From: Allostella vacuolata
Lineage (GTDB): Bacteria > Pseudomonadota > Alphaproteobacteria > ATCC43930 > Allostellaceae
Length of the DNA stretch: 64,000 nt
Assembly: GCA_006739055.1 (NCBI GenBank)
Contig: AP019702.1
Coordinates: 2,135,001-2,199,000, forward strand
Direction: 5' to 3'
Positions 54,572 through 63,337 of this stretch are shown here, one piece after another (position 1 is the first letter of the stretch; each line of letters starts with the position of its first letter). The position numbers and the translations under genes are program-made. The notes beneath the pieces are model-generated. The model did no database searches, had not been told where the DNA came from, and saw nothing but the letters and a program-made list of their open reading frames with translations.

Positions 54572-57058
54572 ATGTTCACCACGCGGTTCACCGAGGCCGA
54601 CATCCGGCGGGCGATCGACGCCTGCCGGAGCGGCCGCCACCCCTCGGACGTCGGCCGGGAGTTCGGCGTCAGCGAGCGCACCGTGCATCGCTGGCGCCGC
54701 CGCCTCGCGGCCGACGGGGGCGAGGCGGAGGCCGTCGTCCGACCCTCCCCGGCGACGGCCGTCCTGCCTGGTTGCCGCGTGTTCGCCGCGCTGGGCGACG
54801 TTGCGCTGATCTGTGCCCCGATCGCGGAATCGGTGCCGCTGGCCGATGCCGGGATGCGCTGGGGCGGGGTCCAGGTCCCGGAGCCCCTGGTCTTCTCGAT
54901 CGTGGGCGACCCCGAGCGCGGGTATCATCTCCTGGCGCTCGGGCGCATTCCCGGCGCCACTCTGCGGGCGGGCAGCGATGCGCCGGCCATCGAGGTGCGG
55001 ACGGCCGCCGGCGACGTCGTGCTGTCGGTCGCGGGCAGCCCGATCGAAGCCCTGGTGCCGGCCGCCGGCACGGTACTGCCGCGCCTGCCGGACTTGGTCC
55101 GCCATCGCGCCTTGCGCGTGACCGCCGAGACGGGCGGCACCTTCCTGAAGCTGCACGAGGATCCGGCCTTCGCCGGCCTCTGCCGCGCCCTGACGCTGGG
55201 GGTCGCGGGCCGGCCGGCCGGCTGGGACACCGTGCTGTCGCTGGGCGGCCGGCTGCATTATTGCGTCGGGGACGCCGTCGGCGATCCGGACGACGTTCGC
55301 GGCGTGCTGCTGATCGGCTCGCGTGGCGTGCGCCGCAACCCGTTCCTGCCGCAGCGGCGGTCGAGCCCGTCCGGCCAGCGGTCGCGGGTCCAGCTGGTCG
55401 TGGACCGGGCCGAAGGCCTGGGGCCCGGGCGCGTGCTGGTGCTGTGCATCGGCTACGGCCCGCCGAGCGCATTCCTCATCGAACCCGACGCGGTGGCGCC
55501 GACCACGGCACTCCATCGCCATCTCCAGGAAGAGCCCGACGAGGCCCTGGCGGTGCGCCACTACCTGCTGCGCTGCCTGCGTCCCTATATCCGCGCCAAC
55601 GCGCCCCTGCGCGCGCTGCTGCGCGAGTCCCTGGCGCTCATCCCTCCGAGCGTGCCGGCGGCGGCCGCCGGGCGGGGCCTCTCGGGCGAGATCGACCTCG
55701 CCATCGGCTACGCCGACGGGGGGCTCTTCGTGCGTGGCTGGCTGTCCGATCCCCAGGCGGTGGTGGCCGACCTGCAGCTCCTCTCGGCATTCGAGGAGAC
55801 GCGGACGATCGATCCCGGCCGCTTCCGCTTTCCCCGGCCCGGCAGCAGCCCGGATGGGCGGCGTGGCGGCACCGAGGGCGACGGCTTCGTCGCCTACTTT
55901 CCCGAGCTGCAGCCGGTGATGCCGGACGCGCCGGTGCGGGTCCGGGCACGTCTGGCCAGCGGCGCGATGATCGAGCTGCCGGCCGGCACCGTGGTCGGCG
56001 ACGCCGAGCGCGGCCGCCAGGAGTTGCTGGCATCGGTGCCGCCGAATGCCGTCACCGATGCCATGCTGGAACAGTGCCTGGCGCCGGCCATCGCAGCCGC
56101 CATCCGCGATGTCGCGGCCGATGCCGGGCAGGGGCGGGTGGAGCAGTTCGGCCCGCGCCGGGACGCCGTCGACTGGTCGATCGTGGTGCCGCTCTATCGC
56201 AGCCTGGAGCTGCTGCCGGCCCAGTTCGCGGCCTTCGCCGCCGATCCGGACATGACCCGGGCCGAGCTGATCCTGGTGCTGGATTCGCCGGAGCAGGAGG
56301 AAGACCTGCGCCGTGCCCTGCACGGCCTGACCCTGATCTATGGCCTGCCGGTGACGCTGGTCGTCAACCGGCGCAATCTCGGCTATGCCGGGGCGGTCAA
56401 TGCCGGGGCGGCGGTCGCCCGCGGGCGCTGGCTGGTGCCCTGCAACTCCGACGTCCTGCCGGAGCGGCCGGGCTGGCTGTCGATCCTGCGCCGCAGTCTG
56501 CTGCCCGGGATCGGCGCCGCCGGGCCGCTGCTGCTGTTTCCCGACGACACCATCCAGCACGCCGGCCTCTACTATGACCGCGGCGCCGACGGGATGTGGC
56601 TCAACCGCCATTTCCTGAAGGGCCTGCCGCGCCATTCCGCCGGCTCGGTGCAGCCCAGGGAAGTGCCGGGGATCACCGGCGCGTGCCTGATCATCGCGGC
56701 CGACACGTTCCGCAGGCTGGATGGGTTCTGCACGGACTTCGCGATCGGCGACTACGAGGATTCCGACCTCTGCCTGCGCCTGCGGGAGATGGGGCTGCGC
56801 CTGTGGTATGCCCCGGAGGCGGCGCTCTATCACCTGGAGCGGCATTCGATCCAGCAGCACGCATCCTACCAGCGCGGGGTCGCTTCGCGGCACAATCGCT
56901 GGCTGCACGGCCGGCGCTGGGACGCGGCGATGGCCCGCCTGATGGACGACCCGACGCGCTGGGGGCTGGCGCGGCGCGGCGACTGGCGCCGGGCGTGGAT
57001 TCCGCCGCCGGAGGCGAGTGGCGCCCCGGCCGGGGCCGACGTTCCCATGGTTGCGTGA
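54572..57058 (+). CDS. Glycosyltransferase family 2 protein with N-terminal helix-turn-helix
   Basis: An 828-residue protein. Residues 5-45 (FTEADIRRAIDACRSGRHPS, then FGVSERTVHRWRRRLA) are a transposase/regulator-type HTH. Residues 60-350 are an unknown beta-rich part. Around 395, GGLFVRGWLSDP resembles the GWxxD module of two nearby proteins. From about 531 a GT2 domain is clear: VDWSIVVPLYRSLELLPAQF, VNRRNLGYAGAVNAGAA, PCNSDVLPER (DxD-like position) and YEDSDLCLRLREMGLRLWYA. It probably transfers a sugar; the HTH may be a real DNA-binding part or recruited for another role. Its stop overlaps the next ATG by 1 bp. The combination is unusual. Confidence 0.85.
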   Translation: MFTTRFTEADIRRAIDACRSGRHPSDVGREFGVSERTVHRWRRRLAADGGEAEAVVRPSPATAVLPGCRVFAALGDVALICAPIAESVPLADAGMRWGGVQVPEPLVFSIVGDPERGYHLLALGRIPGATLRAGSDAPAIEVRTAAGDVVLSVAGSPIEALVPAAGTVLPRLPDLVRHRALRVTAETGGTFLKLHEDPAFAGLCRALTLGVAGRPAGWDTVLSLGGRLHYCVGDAVGDPDDVRGVLLIGSRGVRRNPFLPQRRSSPSGQRSRVQLVVDRAEGLGPGRVLVLCIGYGPPSAFLIEPDAVAPTTALHRHLQEEPDEALAVRHYLLRCLRPYIRANAPLRALLRESLALIPPSVPAAAAGRGLSGEIDLAIGYADGGLFVRGWLSDPQAVVADLQLLSAFEETRTIDPGRFRFPRPGSSPDGRRGGTEGDGFVAYFPELQPVMPDAPVRVRARLASGAMIELPAGTVVGDAERGRQELLASVPPNAVTDAMLEQCLAPAIAAAIRDVAADAGQGRVEQFGPRRDAVDWSIVVPLYRSLELLPAQFAAFAADPDMTRAELILVLDSPEQEEDLRRALHGLTLIYGLPVTLVVNRRNLGYAGAVNAGAAVARGRWLVPCNSDVLPERPGWLSILRRSLLPGIGAAGPLLLFPDDTIQHAGLYYDRGADGMWLNRHFLKGLPRHSAGSVQPREVPGITGACLIIAADTFRRLDGFCTDFAIGDYEDSDLCLRLREMGLRLWYAPEAALYHLERHSIQQHASYQRGVASRHNRWLHGRRWDAAMARLMDDPTRWGLARRGDWRRAWIPPPEASGAPAGADVPMVA

Positions 57059-58791
57059 TGGGCGGTCCCCGTGCGGCCGCCACGGCCGACGACGGCTATC
57101 CGGTCGGGCTGAGCGGGGCCCTGTCGCGCTGCGTTCCGGCGCTGCTGATATCCCTCGTCATCAGCATGTTCCTGACGCTGTCGGCGCTCGTCCTGCCGAT
57201 CTACATGATGCAGGTCTATGACCGCGTCCTGAGCGGCCGCAGCATCCCGACCCTGCTGTGGCTGACCGCCGTGGTGATGGGCGCCCTCGTCATCCATGCG
57301 ATCCTCTACCTGACCCGCAGCATGGTGCATCAGCGGCTGGGCGAATGGCTGGGCGAGCGCCTGGGCGAGGTGGCGATCCCCGCCACCGTCAGCCGCGCGC
57401 TGCGCGAAGGCGGCGGCTCGACCCAGAGCCTGCGCGACGCCAACGAGGTGCGCGGCTTCTTCTCCGGCCGGTCCGTGCCGACGGCGATGGAGATGGCCTG
57501 GACGCCGCTGTTCTTCATCGTGCTGTTCCTGCTCCACCCGTACTACGGGCTGATCGGCGTCGGCGGCGCGCTGCTGCTGACCCTGATGGGGATCGTCAAC
57601 GAGATCGTCTCGCACCGCAGCCTGGTGGCGTCCAACGACGCTTCGGTCCGGGTGCACCAGCATGTCGGCTCGGCCGTCCGCAACGCCGAGGTGGTCGAGG
57701 CGATGGGCCTGATGGACCGCATCGTCGCCCGCTGGCGCCAGGCCAACGGCGAAGCGGCCGTGCTGGCCCGGCGCGGGCATCTGCGGTCCGAGGCGATCTC
57801 GGCCGCCTCGCGCATGGTGCGGGCCTCGCTCCAGGTGCTGCTGATCGCGGTCGGCGCCGCGCTGATCATCGAGCGTGCGGCGGGCCCGGGCACGCTGTTC
57901 GCGGCGATGATCATCCTTGGCCGCGCGCTCGCGCCGTACGAGTCCCTGATCGACGGCTGGCGGCAGTGGGTCTCGGCCTGGGCGGCGGTGCGGCGGCTGC
58001 GGTCGATCGAGGCCGAGGCCGGGGTCGGGCGCAGGTCCGCCGGCCTGCTGCGCCCGGACGGACCGCTGGAGATCGATCGGCTGGTCTACGTGCCGCCGGG
58101 TGCCAGCCGGCCGACGATCCGCGGCATCAGCCTGACGGTCGAGCCGGGCGAGGTGCTGGCCATCATGGGGCCGTCGGGTGCCGGCAAGTCCACCCTGGCG
58201 CGCCTCATCATGGGCGTGTGGAAGCCGACCAGCGGCGCCGTCCGCCTCGACGGGCAGGACGTGCACCAGTGGGAACGCGGCGCGTTCGGCCGGATCTCCG
58301 GCTATCTGCCGCAGCAGGTCGGCCTGTTCGACGGCACCATCGCCGAGAACATCGCGCGGCTCGACGAGCCCCCGGCCGACAAGGTGGTCGCGGCCGCCCG
58401 GCGCGCGGGCGTGCATGGGCTGATCGGCCGCATGCCCTACGGCTACGACACCGAGATCACCGACACCAGCTTCCTGCTGACCGGCGGGCAGCGCCAGCGC
58501 ATCGGCCTGGCCCGGGCGCTCTACGGCGACCCGCGCCTGCTGGTCCTGGACGAACCCGACGCGAACCTCGACCAGGCCGGCTCCGAGGCGCTGATGACGG
58601 CGATCGGCTGGGCCCGCTCGACCGGCGCCATCATCATTCTCATCTCGCATCGCAACACCCTGCTGTCGATCGCCGACCGGGTGCTGGAGCTGCGCGACGG
58701 CACGGCTGTGGGGGTCACCGATACGGTGGCCGAGCCGGTGCCGGAGATCGGGCGCCGCGGCGCGGCCGCCCTGCCGACGGTGCGCCGATGA
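57058..58791 (+). CDS. Type I secretion ABC transporter/ATPase (PrtD-like)
   Basis: A 577-residue half-transporter fusing membrane and ATPase domains. Six helices begin with PALLISLVISMFLTLSALVL and the motif PIYMMQVYDRVLSGRSIPTL, the signature of PrtD/HlyB-like exporters. The nucleotide domain has Walker A MGPSGAGKSTLAR, signature LTGGQRQRIGLARAL (Thr in place of Ser), Walker B LLVLDEPDANLD. There is no C39 peptidase domain, so substrates are exported uncleaved, as fits RTX proteins. It is coupled to both neighbours (TGATG and ATGA overlaps). An outer-membrane TolC partner is not in the window. Confidence 0.94.
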   Translation: MGGPRAAATADDGYPVGLSGALSRCVPALLISLVISMFLTLSALVLPIYMMQVYDRVLSGRSIPTLLWLTAVVMGALVIHAILYLTRSMVHQRLGEWLGERLGEVAIPATVSRALREGGGSTQSLRDANEVRGFFSGRSVPTAMEMAWTPLFFIVLFLLHPYYGLIGVGGALLLTLMGIVNEIVSHRSLVASNDASVRVHQHVGSAVRNAEVVEAMGLMDRIVARWRQANGEAAVLARRGHLRSEAISAASRMVRASLQVLLIAVGAALIIERAAGPGTLFAAMIILGRALAPYESLIDGWRQWVSAWAAVRRLRSIEAEAGVGRRSAGLLRPDGPLEIDRLVYVPPGASRPTIRGISLTVEPGEVLAIMGPSGAGKSTLARLIMGVWKPTSGAVRLDGQDVHQWERGAFGRISGYLPQQVGLFDGTIAENIARLDEPPADKVVAAARRAGVHGLIGRMPYGYDTEITDTSFLLTGGQRQRIGLARALYGDPRLLVLDEPDANLDQAGSEALMTAIGWARSTGAIIILISHRNTLLSIADRVLELRDGTAVGVTDTVAEPVPEIGRRGAAALPTVRR

Positions 58792-60128
58792 ACCAGGTGC
58801 CGGCACTTCCCGGACGGGGCACGGTGACGCTGCCGGCGTCGAGCCGGCCGCGCGTGGCGGGCCCTGCGCTGGCCGCCCTGGTGGTGGTGCTGGTCGCCTT
58901 CGGCGGCTTCGGCGGCTGGGCGGCCGTGGCGGAGCTGCAGAGCGCGGCGGTGACGACCGGCACGGTCAAGGTCGAGAGCCATCGCAAGACGATCCAGCTG
59001 CTGGAACCCGGCATCATCAAGCGCATCCTGGTCCGCGAGGGCGACCGGGTGCATGCGGGCCAGGTGCTGGTGGAGATGGACGAGACCCAGGCGCGCGCGA
59101 CCCACAGCATCGTGCTGGGCCAGCACCGGCTGGCTGTCGCCCGCCTGGCCCGCCTGCAGGCCGAGCTCGTCGAGGCGGACCAGATGCCAGTGCCGCCGGA
59201 GCTGGCGCGCCGTGCCAACGAGCCGGAAGTGGCGGAGATCCTCGAAGGCCAGCGCAACCTCTTCGCGGCGCGCAGGGAAAGCTACCAGGGCCAGGTGTCG
59301 ATCCTGCAGGGCAAGATCGCGCAGCTGCGGGACGAGATCCAGGCGATGCAGTCGCAGGAGCGCGCGGTCTCGCAGCAGATCGGTTTCATCGGCGACGAGA
59401 TGCGCGGCATCAACGAGCTGGTGCAGCGCGGCCTGGAGCGGCGGCCGCGGCTCCTGGCGCTGCAACGCGCCAATGCCGAGCTGGTCGGCCAGCGCGGCCG
59501 GCTGCAGAGCAGCATGGCGGCCGCCCGGCAGACGATCGGCCAGACCGAGCTGTCGATCATCGACCTGAAGAATGCCCGCCGCGGCGATGTCGTCAGCCAG
59601 ATCGAGGCGACCCAGAAGGAACTGGCGGACCTGGCCGAACGGGTCGTGGCCGCGGCCGACCTGCTGCGCCGGATGAAGGTCCTGTCGCCCCAGGACGGCA
59701 CGGTCGTCGGCGTGCAGGTCTTCACCCCGGGCGGGGTCATCAAGGGCGGCGAGCCGATCATGGACATCGTCCCGCAGGAGGACCTGCTGGTGATCGACGC
59801 CCAGGTCAAGCCGACCGATATCGATTCCGTACGGGCCGGCCAGCGCGCCGACATCGCCCTGGTCTCCTACCGCCGGCGCGTGGTGCCGCAGATCGCCGGC
59901 ACCGTCGTCAACGTCTCCGCCGACCTGCTGACCGACCAGCGCACCGGCGAGGGCTACTACGTCGCGCGAATCCGCGTGGATGCGGCGGAGCTCCAGGGGC
60001 TTGCCGGGGTGGAGCTCTATCCCGGCATGCCGGTCGACGCCTTCATCCTGACAGGGCGGCGCACTGCGCTCGACTACCTGCTGTCCCCCATTACCGACGG
60101 GCTGCGCCGTACCTTCAGGGAGGAATGA
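58788..60128 (+). CDS. Type I secretion membrane fusion protein (HlyD family)
   Basis: A 446-residue adaptor linking the ABC exporter to an outer-membrane channel. One membrane helix (ALAALVVVLVAFGGFGGWAA) is near residue 28. The lipoyl half-motif VESHRKTIQLLEPGIIKRIL, then VREGDRVHAGQVLVEMDETQ follow. A long coiled coil spans about 130-310. The beta-barrel end has SYRRRVVPQIAGTVVNVSAD and ELYPGMPVDAFILTGRRTAL. It overlaps the ATPase gene (ATGA) and the next gene (ATGA), so the whole unit is translated together. Confidence 0.94.
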   Translation: MNQVPALPGRGTVTLPASSRPRVAGPALAALVVVLVAFGGFGGWAAVAELQSAAVTTGTVKVESHRKTIQLLEPGIIKRILVREGDRVHAGQVLVEMDETQARATHSIVLGQHRLAVARLARLQAELVEADQMPVPPELARRANEPEVAEILEGQRNLFAARRESYQGQVSILQGKIAQLRDEIQAMQSQERAVSQQIGFIGDEMRGINELVQRGLERRPRLLALQRANAELVGQRGRLQSSMAAARQTIGQTELSIIDLKNARRGDVVSQIEATQKELADLAERVVAAADLLRRMKVLSPQDGTVVGVQVFTPGGVIKGGEPIMDIVPQEDLLVIDAQVKPTDIDSVRAGQRADIALVSYRRRVVPQIAGTVVNVSADLLTDQRTGEGYYVARIRVDAAELQGLAGVELYPGMPVDAFILTGRRTALDYLLSPITDGLRRTFREE

Positions 60129-61012
60129 ACGCGATGGCCGAGAACGCCGTGCGGTCCGAAGCGGTCGAAGAACCGCCGCCGCGGGAAGCGGTTGCACGGG
60201 ATGCCGCCCTGGGGGAGCCGGTCGCCCGCGACAATGTGCATGTGCTGCCCGCCCGCTATGTCGGCCATGTCGATACGATCGAGAGCGGGTTCGTGCGCGG
60301 CTGGGCGCGGGACGAGGCCAGCCCCGACGCACGCACCGACATCGACGTCTATCTGGGCGAGCGGCATGTCGGATCGACCACCGCCGACCGGTATCGCGAA
60401 GACCTCATGTCGGCCGGTGTCGGCGACGGGCGCCATGCCTTCATCTTCGCCCTGCCGCCGGAGGCGCGGGACGCGCCGACCTCGTCCGTCGGCGTGTATT
60501 TCCGGGGGACGCGGATCCCGCTCGTGCGCACCCAGGCGATGACCCCGATCCGCGAGCCGGAACCCGGCCTGGCGGAACTGCAGGAACTGACGCTCGCGGT
60601 CCGTGCGGGGATGGAGCGGGTGGCGACCCGCGTCGCCGCCTTGGGCCGCGACCAGACCCAGCTGGCCGAACGTGTCACCGCCCTGCAGCGCGAGCTGGAG
60701 CAGCGCTCGGCCGGCTCCGAGACGGAGCGGCGGCGGTCGGTGGAAGCGGCCGCGATCGCGGTGAAGGAGGAGACCGCCGTCCTGTCGCGCCGCGTCGAGG
60801 CGATCGAGAAGTCCTTCGCCGACGTCGACGCATTCCTGGTGCGGATCGACGGCAGCCTGCGGCGCATGGCCGACGCGCCGCCGCCGAAGGCGGGTGGGTC
60901 GGGCCTGGCGCTGGCGCTGGCCATCTTCGCCGTCCTGGCTTCCGGCCTTTCGATCCTGGCGGCCATCTCGCCCGCCGGCTTCACCGCGCTCCTCAAGCCG
61001 ATCTTCGGCTGA
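60125..61012 (+). CDS. Coiled-coil membrane protein with GWxxD module
   Basis: A 295-residue protein of unknown function, fully coupled to hlyD (ATGA). Residues 45-115 form a compact module (GHVDTIESGFVRGWARDEAS, then YREDLMSAGVGDGRHAFIFA) that recurs at the N-terminus of the glycosyltransferase at 63338 (SVAGWAYDP ... RDDLREAGLGDGDHAFHINL). Residues 155-265 are a heptad-rich coiled coil, and the end has one membrane helix (GLALALAIFAVLASGLSILA). It could anchor a glycan or glycoprotein at the exporter; that is inference from context. The module is not one I can name. Confidence 0.78.
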   Translation: MNAMAENAVRSEAVEEPPPREAVARDAALGEPVARDNVHVLPARYVGHVDTIESGFVRGWARDEASPDARTDIDVYLGERHVGSTTADRYREDLMSAGVGDGRHAFIFALPPEARDAPTSSVGVYFRGTRIPLVRTQAMTPIREPEPGLAELQELTLAVRAGMERVATRVAALGRDQTQLAERVTALQRELEQRSAGSETERRRSVEAAAIAVKEETAVLSRRVEAIEKSFADVDAFLVRIDGSLRRMADAPPPKAGGSGLALALAIFAVLASGLSILAAISPAGFTALLKPIFG

Positions 61013-61073
61013 ACTCCCGGCTCCTGCCGAGGGGCATTCGGCGGCGCTACCGAGGAAGTCCTGCCGCAGCGGG

Positions 61074-62411
61074 CTATGCCGTGATCGGGCTCAGGCCCTC
61101 CGACCGGGGAAGGCTCGGCCGCCGGCGTCTGCCCGGCGCCGGGGATCCGATCGGCGCGGCCGCGGGCGCCACCGGAGTCAGCAGTTCCTCGTAGAGCGCG
61201 ACATGGTCCCGGGCCGCATCGTCGATCGTCCGTGGCGGGCGGATGCCCGACGCCAGCCGTTGCCACAGGCCCTCTTCCGAGATCGCGCGCTGCATGGCGT
61301 CGGCGAGCGACAGGGCGTCGCCGGCGCGGAAGTGCAGCCCATCGACGCCATCGCGGACCCGCTCCGCCATGCCGCCGATGTTGGAGCAAAGCACGGGCCG
61401 GCCGTGATGCATCGCCTCGTCGATGACCAGTGGCGCGTTCTCCCACCAGATCGACGGCACGATCACCCAGTCGGCCGACGACAGGATGCCGGCGACCTCG
61501 GCGGGCTGGTAGGAGCCATGCAGGCGGGCGCGCGAACCGATCGCGCGCTGGTCCTCCTCGAGCCGGGCGACGAAGGGATCGGTCTGGTAGCGGGCGGCGC
61601 CATGGACATCGAGCGAGAAGTCGACGCCGAGGTCGGCCAGGCGCCGCGCCGCGGCCAGCGCCACGGGCGTGCCCTTGTAGACGCTGAGATTGCCCAGCAC
61701 CGCGAAGCGGTTGCGCGGGCCGTCGGTCCGGCGTGGCGGCGCGGACGCGGGCCAGGCGCGGCCGTTGGCGATGTGCGTGATCCTGCCGGCCGGCAGGCCC
61801 CAGTCCGTGTATCGGTCGATCAGGAACCGGCTCGGTGCGATGTAGCGGTCGAAGCCCGACAGATGGGCCTTCAGCATCAGTTCGCGCACCCGGAACCGTG
61901 CCGGCGAGATGTCGGGGAAACAGCCGTTGCATGCGGTCGGCGACGGCCCATCGCAGCGCTCGTTGGCGGGATTGCGCAACAGCACGCCGTCACGATGGCA
62001 GAGCGCGTAGTAGTCGTGGAGAGAGAGGACGAAGCGTGCGTCCGGACAGACGCGGCGAAGGAACGGCACGGCGTTGGCGCCGAATCGCAACAGATGATGG
62101 AAATGGATGATATCGGGCCGGAAGTTCTCGGCCATCTCGCCCAGCTCGAACAGCGTGCCTTCGGTATCGGTCTGGTTCAGCTGGAATCGGTCGAAATGCC
62201 CCGCCCACAGCAGGATCTCGTCCGCGCCGTGCCCGGCCGACTGGAAGCGCGTTCCCGGATGCGGCCGACGATGCAGGTCGTCGACGGCGGCGACGAACAG
62301 CTGCGTCGTGCCACTCTCGCGGCCGAGCCTGCGGAACAGTTCGCGGGCGAAGATCTCCGTACCGCCGGGATGCAGGCTCGGGTGGTTGTGAACCAGATGG
62401 AGGACGCGCAC
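61074..62411 (-). CDS. Glycosyltransferase family 1/4 protein
   Basis: A 445-residue GT-B-fold transferase. N-terminal acceptor part: VRVLHLVHNHPSLHPGGTEI with the GGTE loop. Donor part: FAVLGNLSVYKGTPVALAAA, LHGSYQPAEVAGILSSADWV, and SIWWENAPLVIDEAMHHGRP, where the nucleotide-sugar E-x7-E region is visible. The segment CHRDGVLLRNPANERCDG, with further Cys at ACNGCF, is typical of a cysteine-containing subgroup. Start is GTG at 62411 (GGGAG 10 nt upstream). It is convergent with the coiled-coil protein gene and likely acts on the same glycan. Confidence 0.88.
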   Translation of the reverse strand: MRVLHLVHNHPSLHPGGTEIFARELFRRLGRESGTTQLFVAAVDDLHRRPHPGTRFQSAGHGADEILLWAGHFDRFQLNQTDTEGTLFELGEMAENFRPDIIHFHHLLRFGANAVPFLRRVCPDARFVLSLHDYYALCHRDGVLLRNPANERCDGPSPTACNGCFPDISPARFRVRELMLKAHLSGFDRYIAPSRFLIDRYTDWGLPAGRITHIANGRAWPASAPPRRTDGPRNRFAVLGNLSVYKGTPVALAAARRLADLGVDFSLDVHGAARYQTDPFVARLEEDQRAIGSRARLHGSYQPAEVAGILSSADWVIVPSIWWENAPLVIDEAMHHGRPVLCSNIGGMAERVRDGVDGLHFRAGDALSLADAMQRAISEEGLWQRLASGIRPPRTIDDAARDHVALYEELLTPVAPAAAPIGSPAPGRRRRPSLPRSEGLSPITA

Positions 62412-62802
62412 GCGATCGGGCTCCCGCGGGTTGGAACGGCTGCAAGATTGAATGTAGGGCCGCGATCGGGTGGCGGGTGGCCAACCCGGTTCGTATCGGG
62501 ATCGTCGCCGGCGGGCCGCGGCCGCTTGCCGGCCGATCTGGTGCGGAAGTCGGCCCGGACGCACCCTGCCGCCGGGTTGACGGGGCAATCGATCAGCGGT
62601 TCGCGCCAAACTGACCGCGACCGTCCACGGATCCGCGGATTACCTGCCGATACTGCGTTCAACCTGGGTCCGGCAACTCGGCGCCGCGAATGACCGCCGC
62701 ATATACTTGGAGCCGCAAGATCAGGCGGCTTCGAAGCAAGGCCGCTGCTCGGGAGCGAACGCGTCAGAGGATCGGGTTTTCCTCAACTCGAACGGTGTGA
62801 AG
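62412..62802. other. Divergent intergenic region, nothing recognised
   Basis: A 391-bp gap between the GT1 gene and the next plus-strand gene. Parts are open in several frames, but their translation is Arg/Pro-rich and not protein-like. Short GC palindromes such as ATCCGCGGAT (62632-62641) are present. No RNA gene, promoter consensus or repeat is convincing. Confidence 0.4.
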
Positions 62803-63333
62803 ATGCTGATGGCCAAGGATGCTCAGAGAGCGCGCGCGCCGCGGGCGCCGGAGGGATTTCGCGGGGGCTTCGCCCCACCGGCGGACGTGGCCGGTTCGCC
62901 GTACCGCCTGGGTACGGTCGTGCGGCTGCATCGCGGCGAGGCGCTGCCGGAGGTCTTCTCGCGCGGCTGGTGCGATATCGACGAGGGCGGCTTCGTGTGG
63001 ATCGACGGCGCGGTGGGGGAGCTGTCGTTCGACCTGCCGGTGCTGTTGCGCGATCTGGTGCTGGAGCTCGACTGCTTCCCCGTCGGTCTGGTCGGCGCCG
63101 AACCGCAGCGCATGGGCATCTTCGTCGACGGCTCCTTCGTCGATGCGCTGATGATGCGGGAACGCGCGGTCGTGCGGATACCCATCGCCCGCGAGCTCTG
63201 CCCCGGCAAGCGGATGCGGATCAGCATCGTGCCGGGCGTGGTGCAGGTGCCGAAGCTGGCCACCGACAGCAGCGACGAGCGCGCCCTTTCGATCGGCGTG
63301 CATGCGGTGGCGCTCGGCTACGAGGGTGACTGA
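62803..63333 (+). CDS. Hypothetical protein of the glycosyltransferase cluster
   Basis: A protein of about 176 residues. After a basic Ala/Arg N-terminus come GEALPEVFSRGWCDIDEGGF and ELSFDLPVLLRDLVLELDCF, then QRMGIFVDGSFVDALMMRER and CPGKRMRISIVPGVVQVPKL. It looks all-beta and cytoplasmic, without signal peptide. The start is unsure: ATG at 62803 or 62809, both with poor ribosome binding sites; the frame is open to 62707. It lies 4 bp before the next glycosyltransferase gene, so it belongs to that unit. No family recognised. Confidence 0.65.
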   Translation: MLMAKDAQRARAPRAPEGFRGGFAPPADVAGSPYRLGTVVRLHRGEALPEVFSRGWCDIDEGGFVWIDGAVGELSFDLPVLLRDLVLELDCFPVGLVGAEPQRMGIFVDGSFVDALMMRERAVVRIPIARELCPGKRMRISIVPGVVQVPKLATDSSDERALSIGVHAVALGYEGD

Positions 63334-63337
63334 GACG

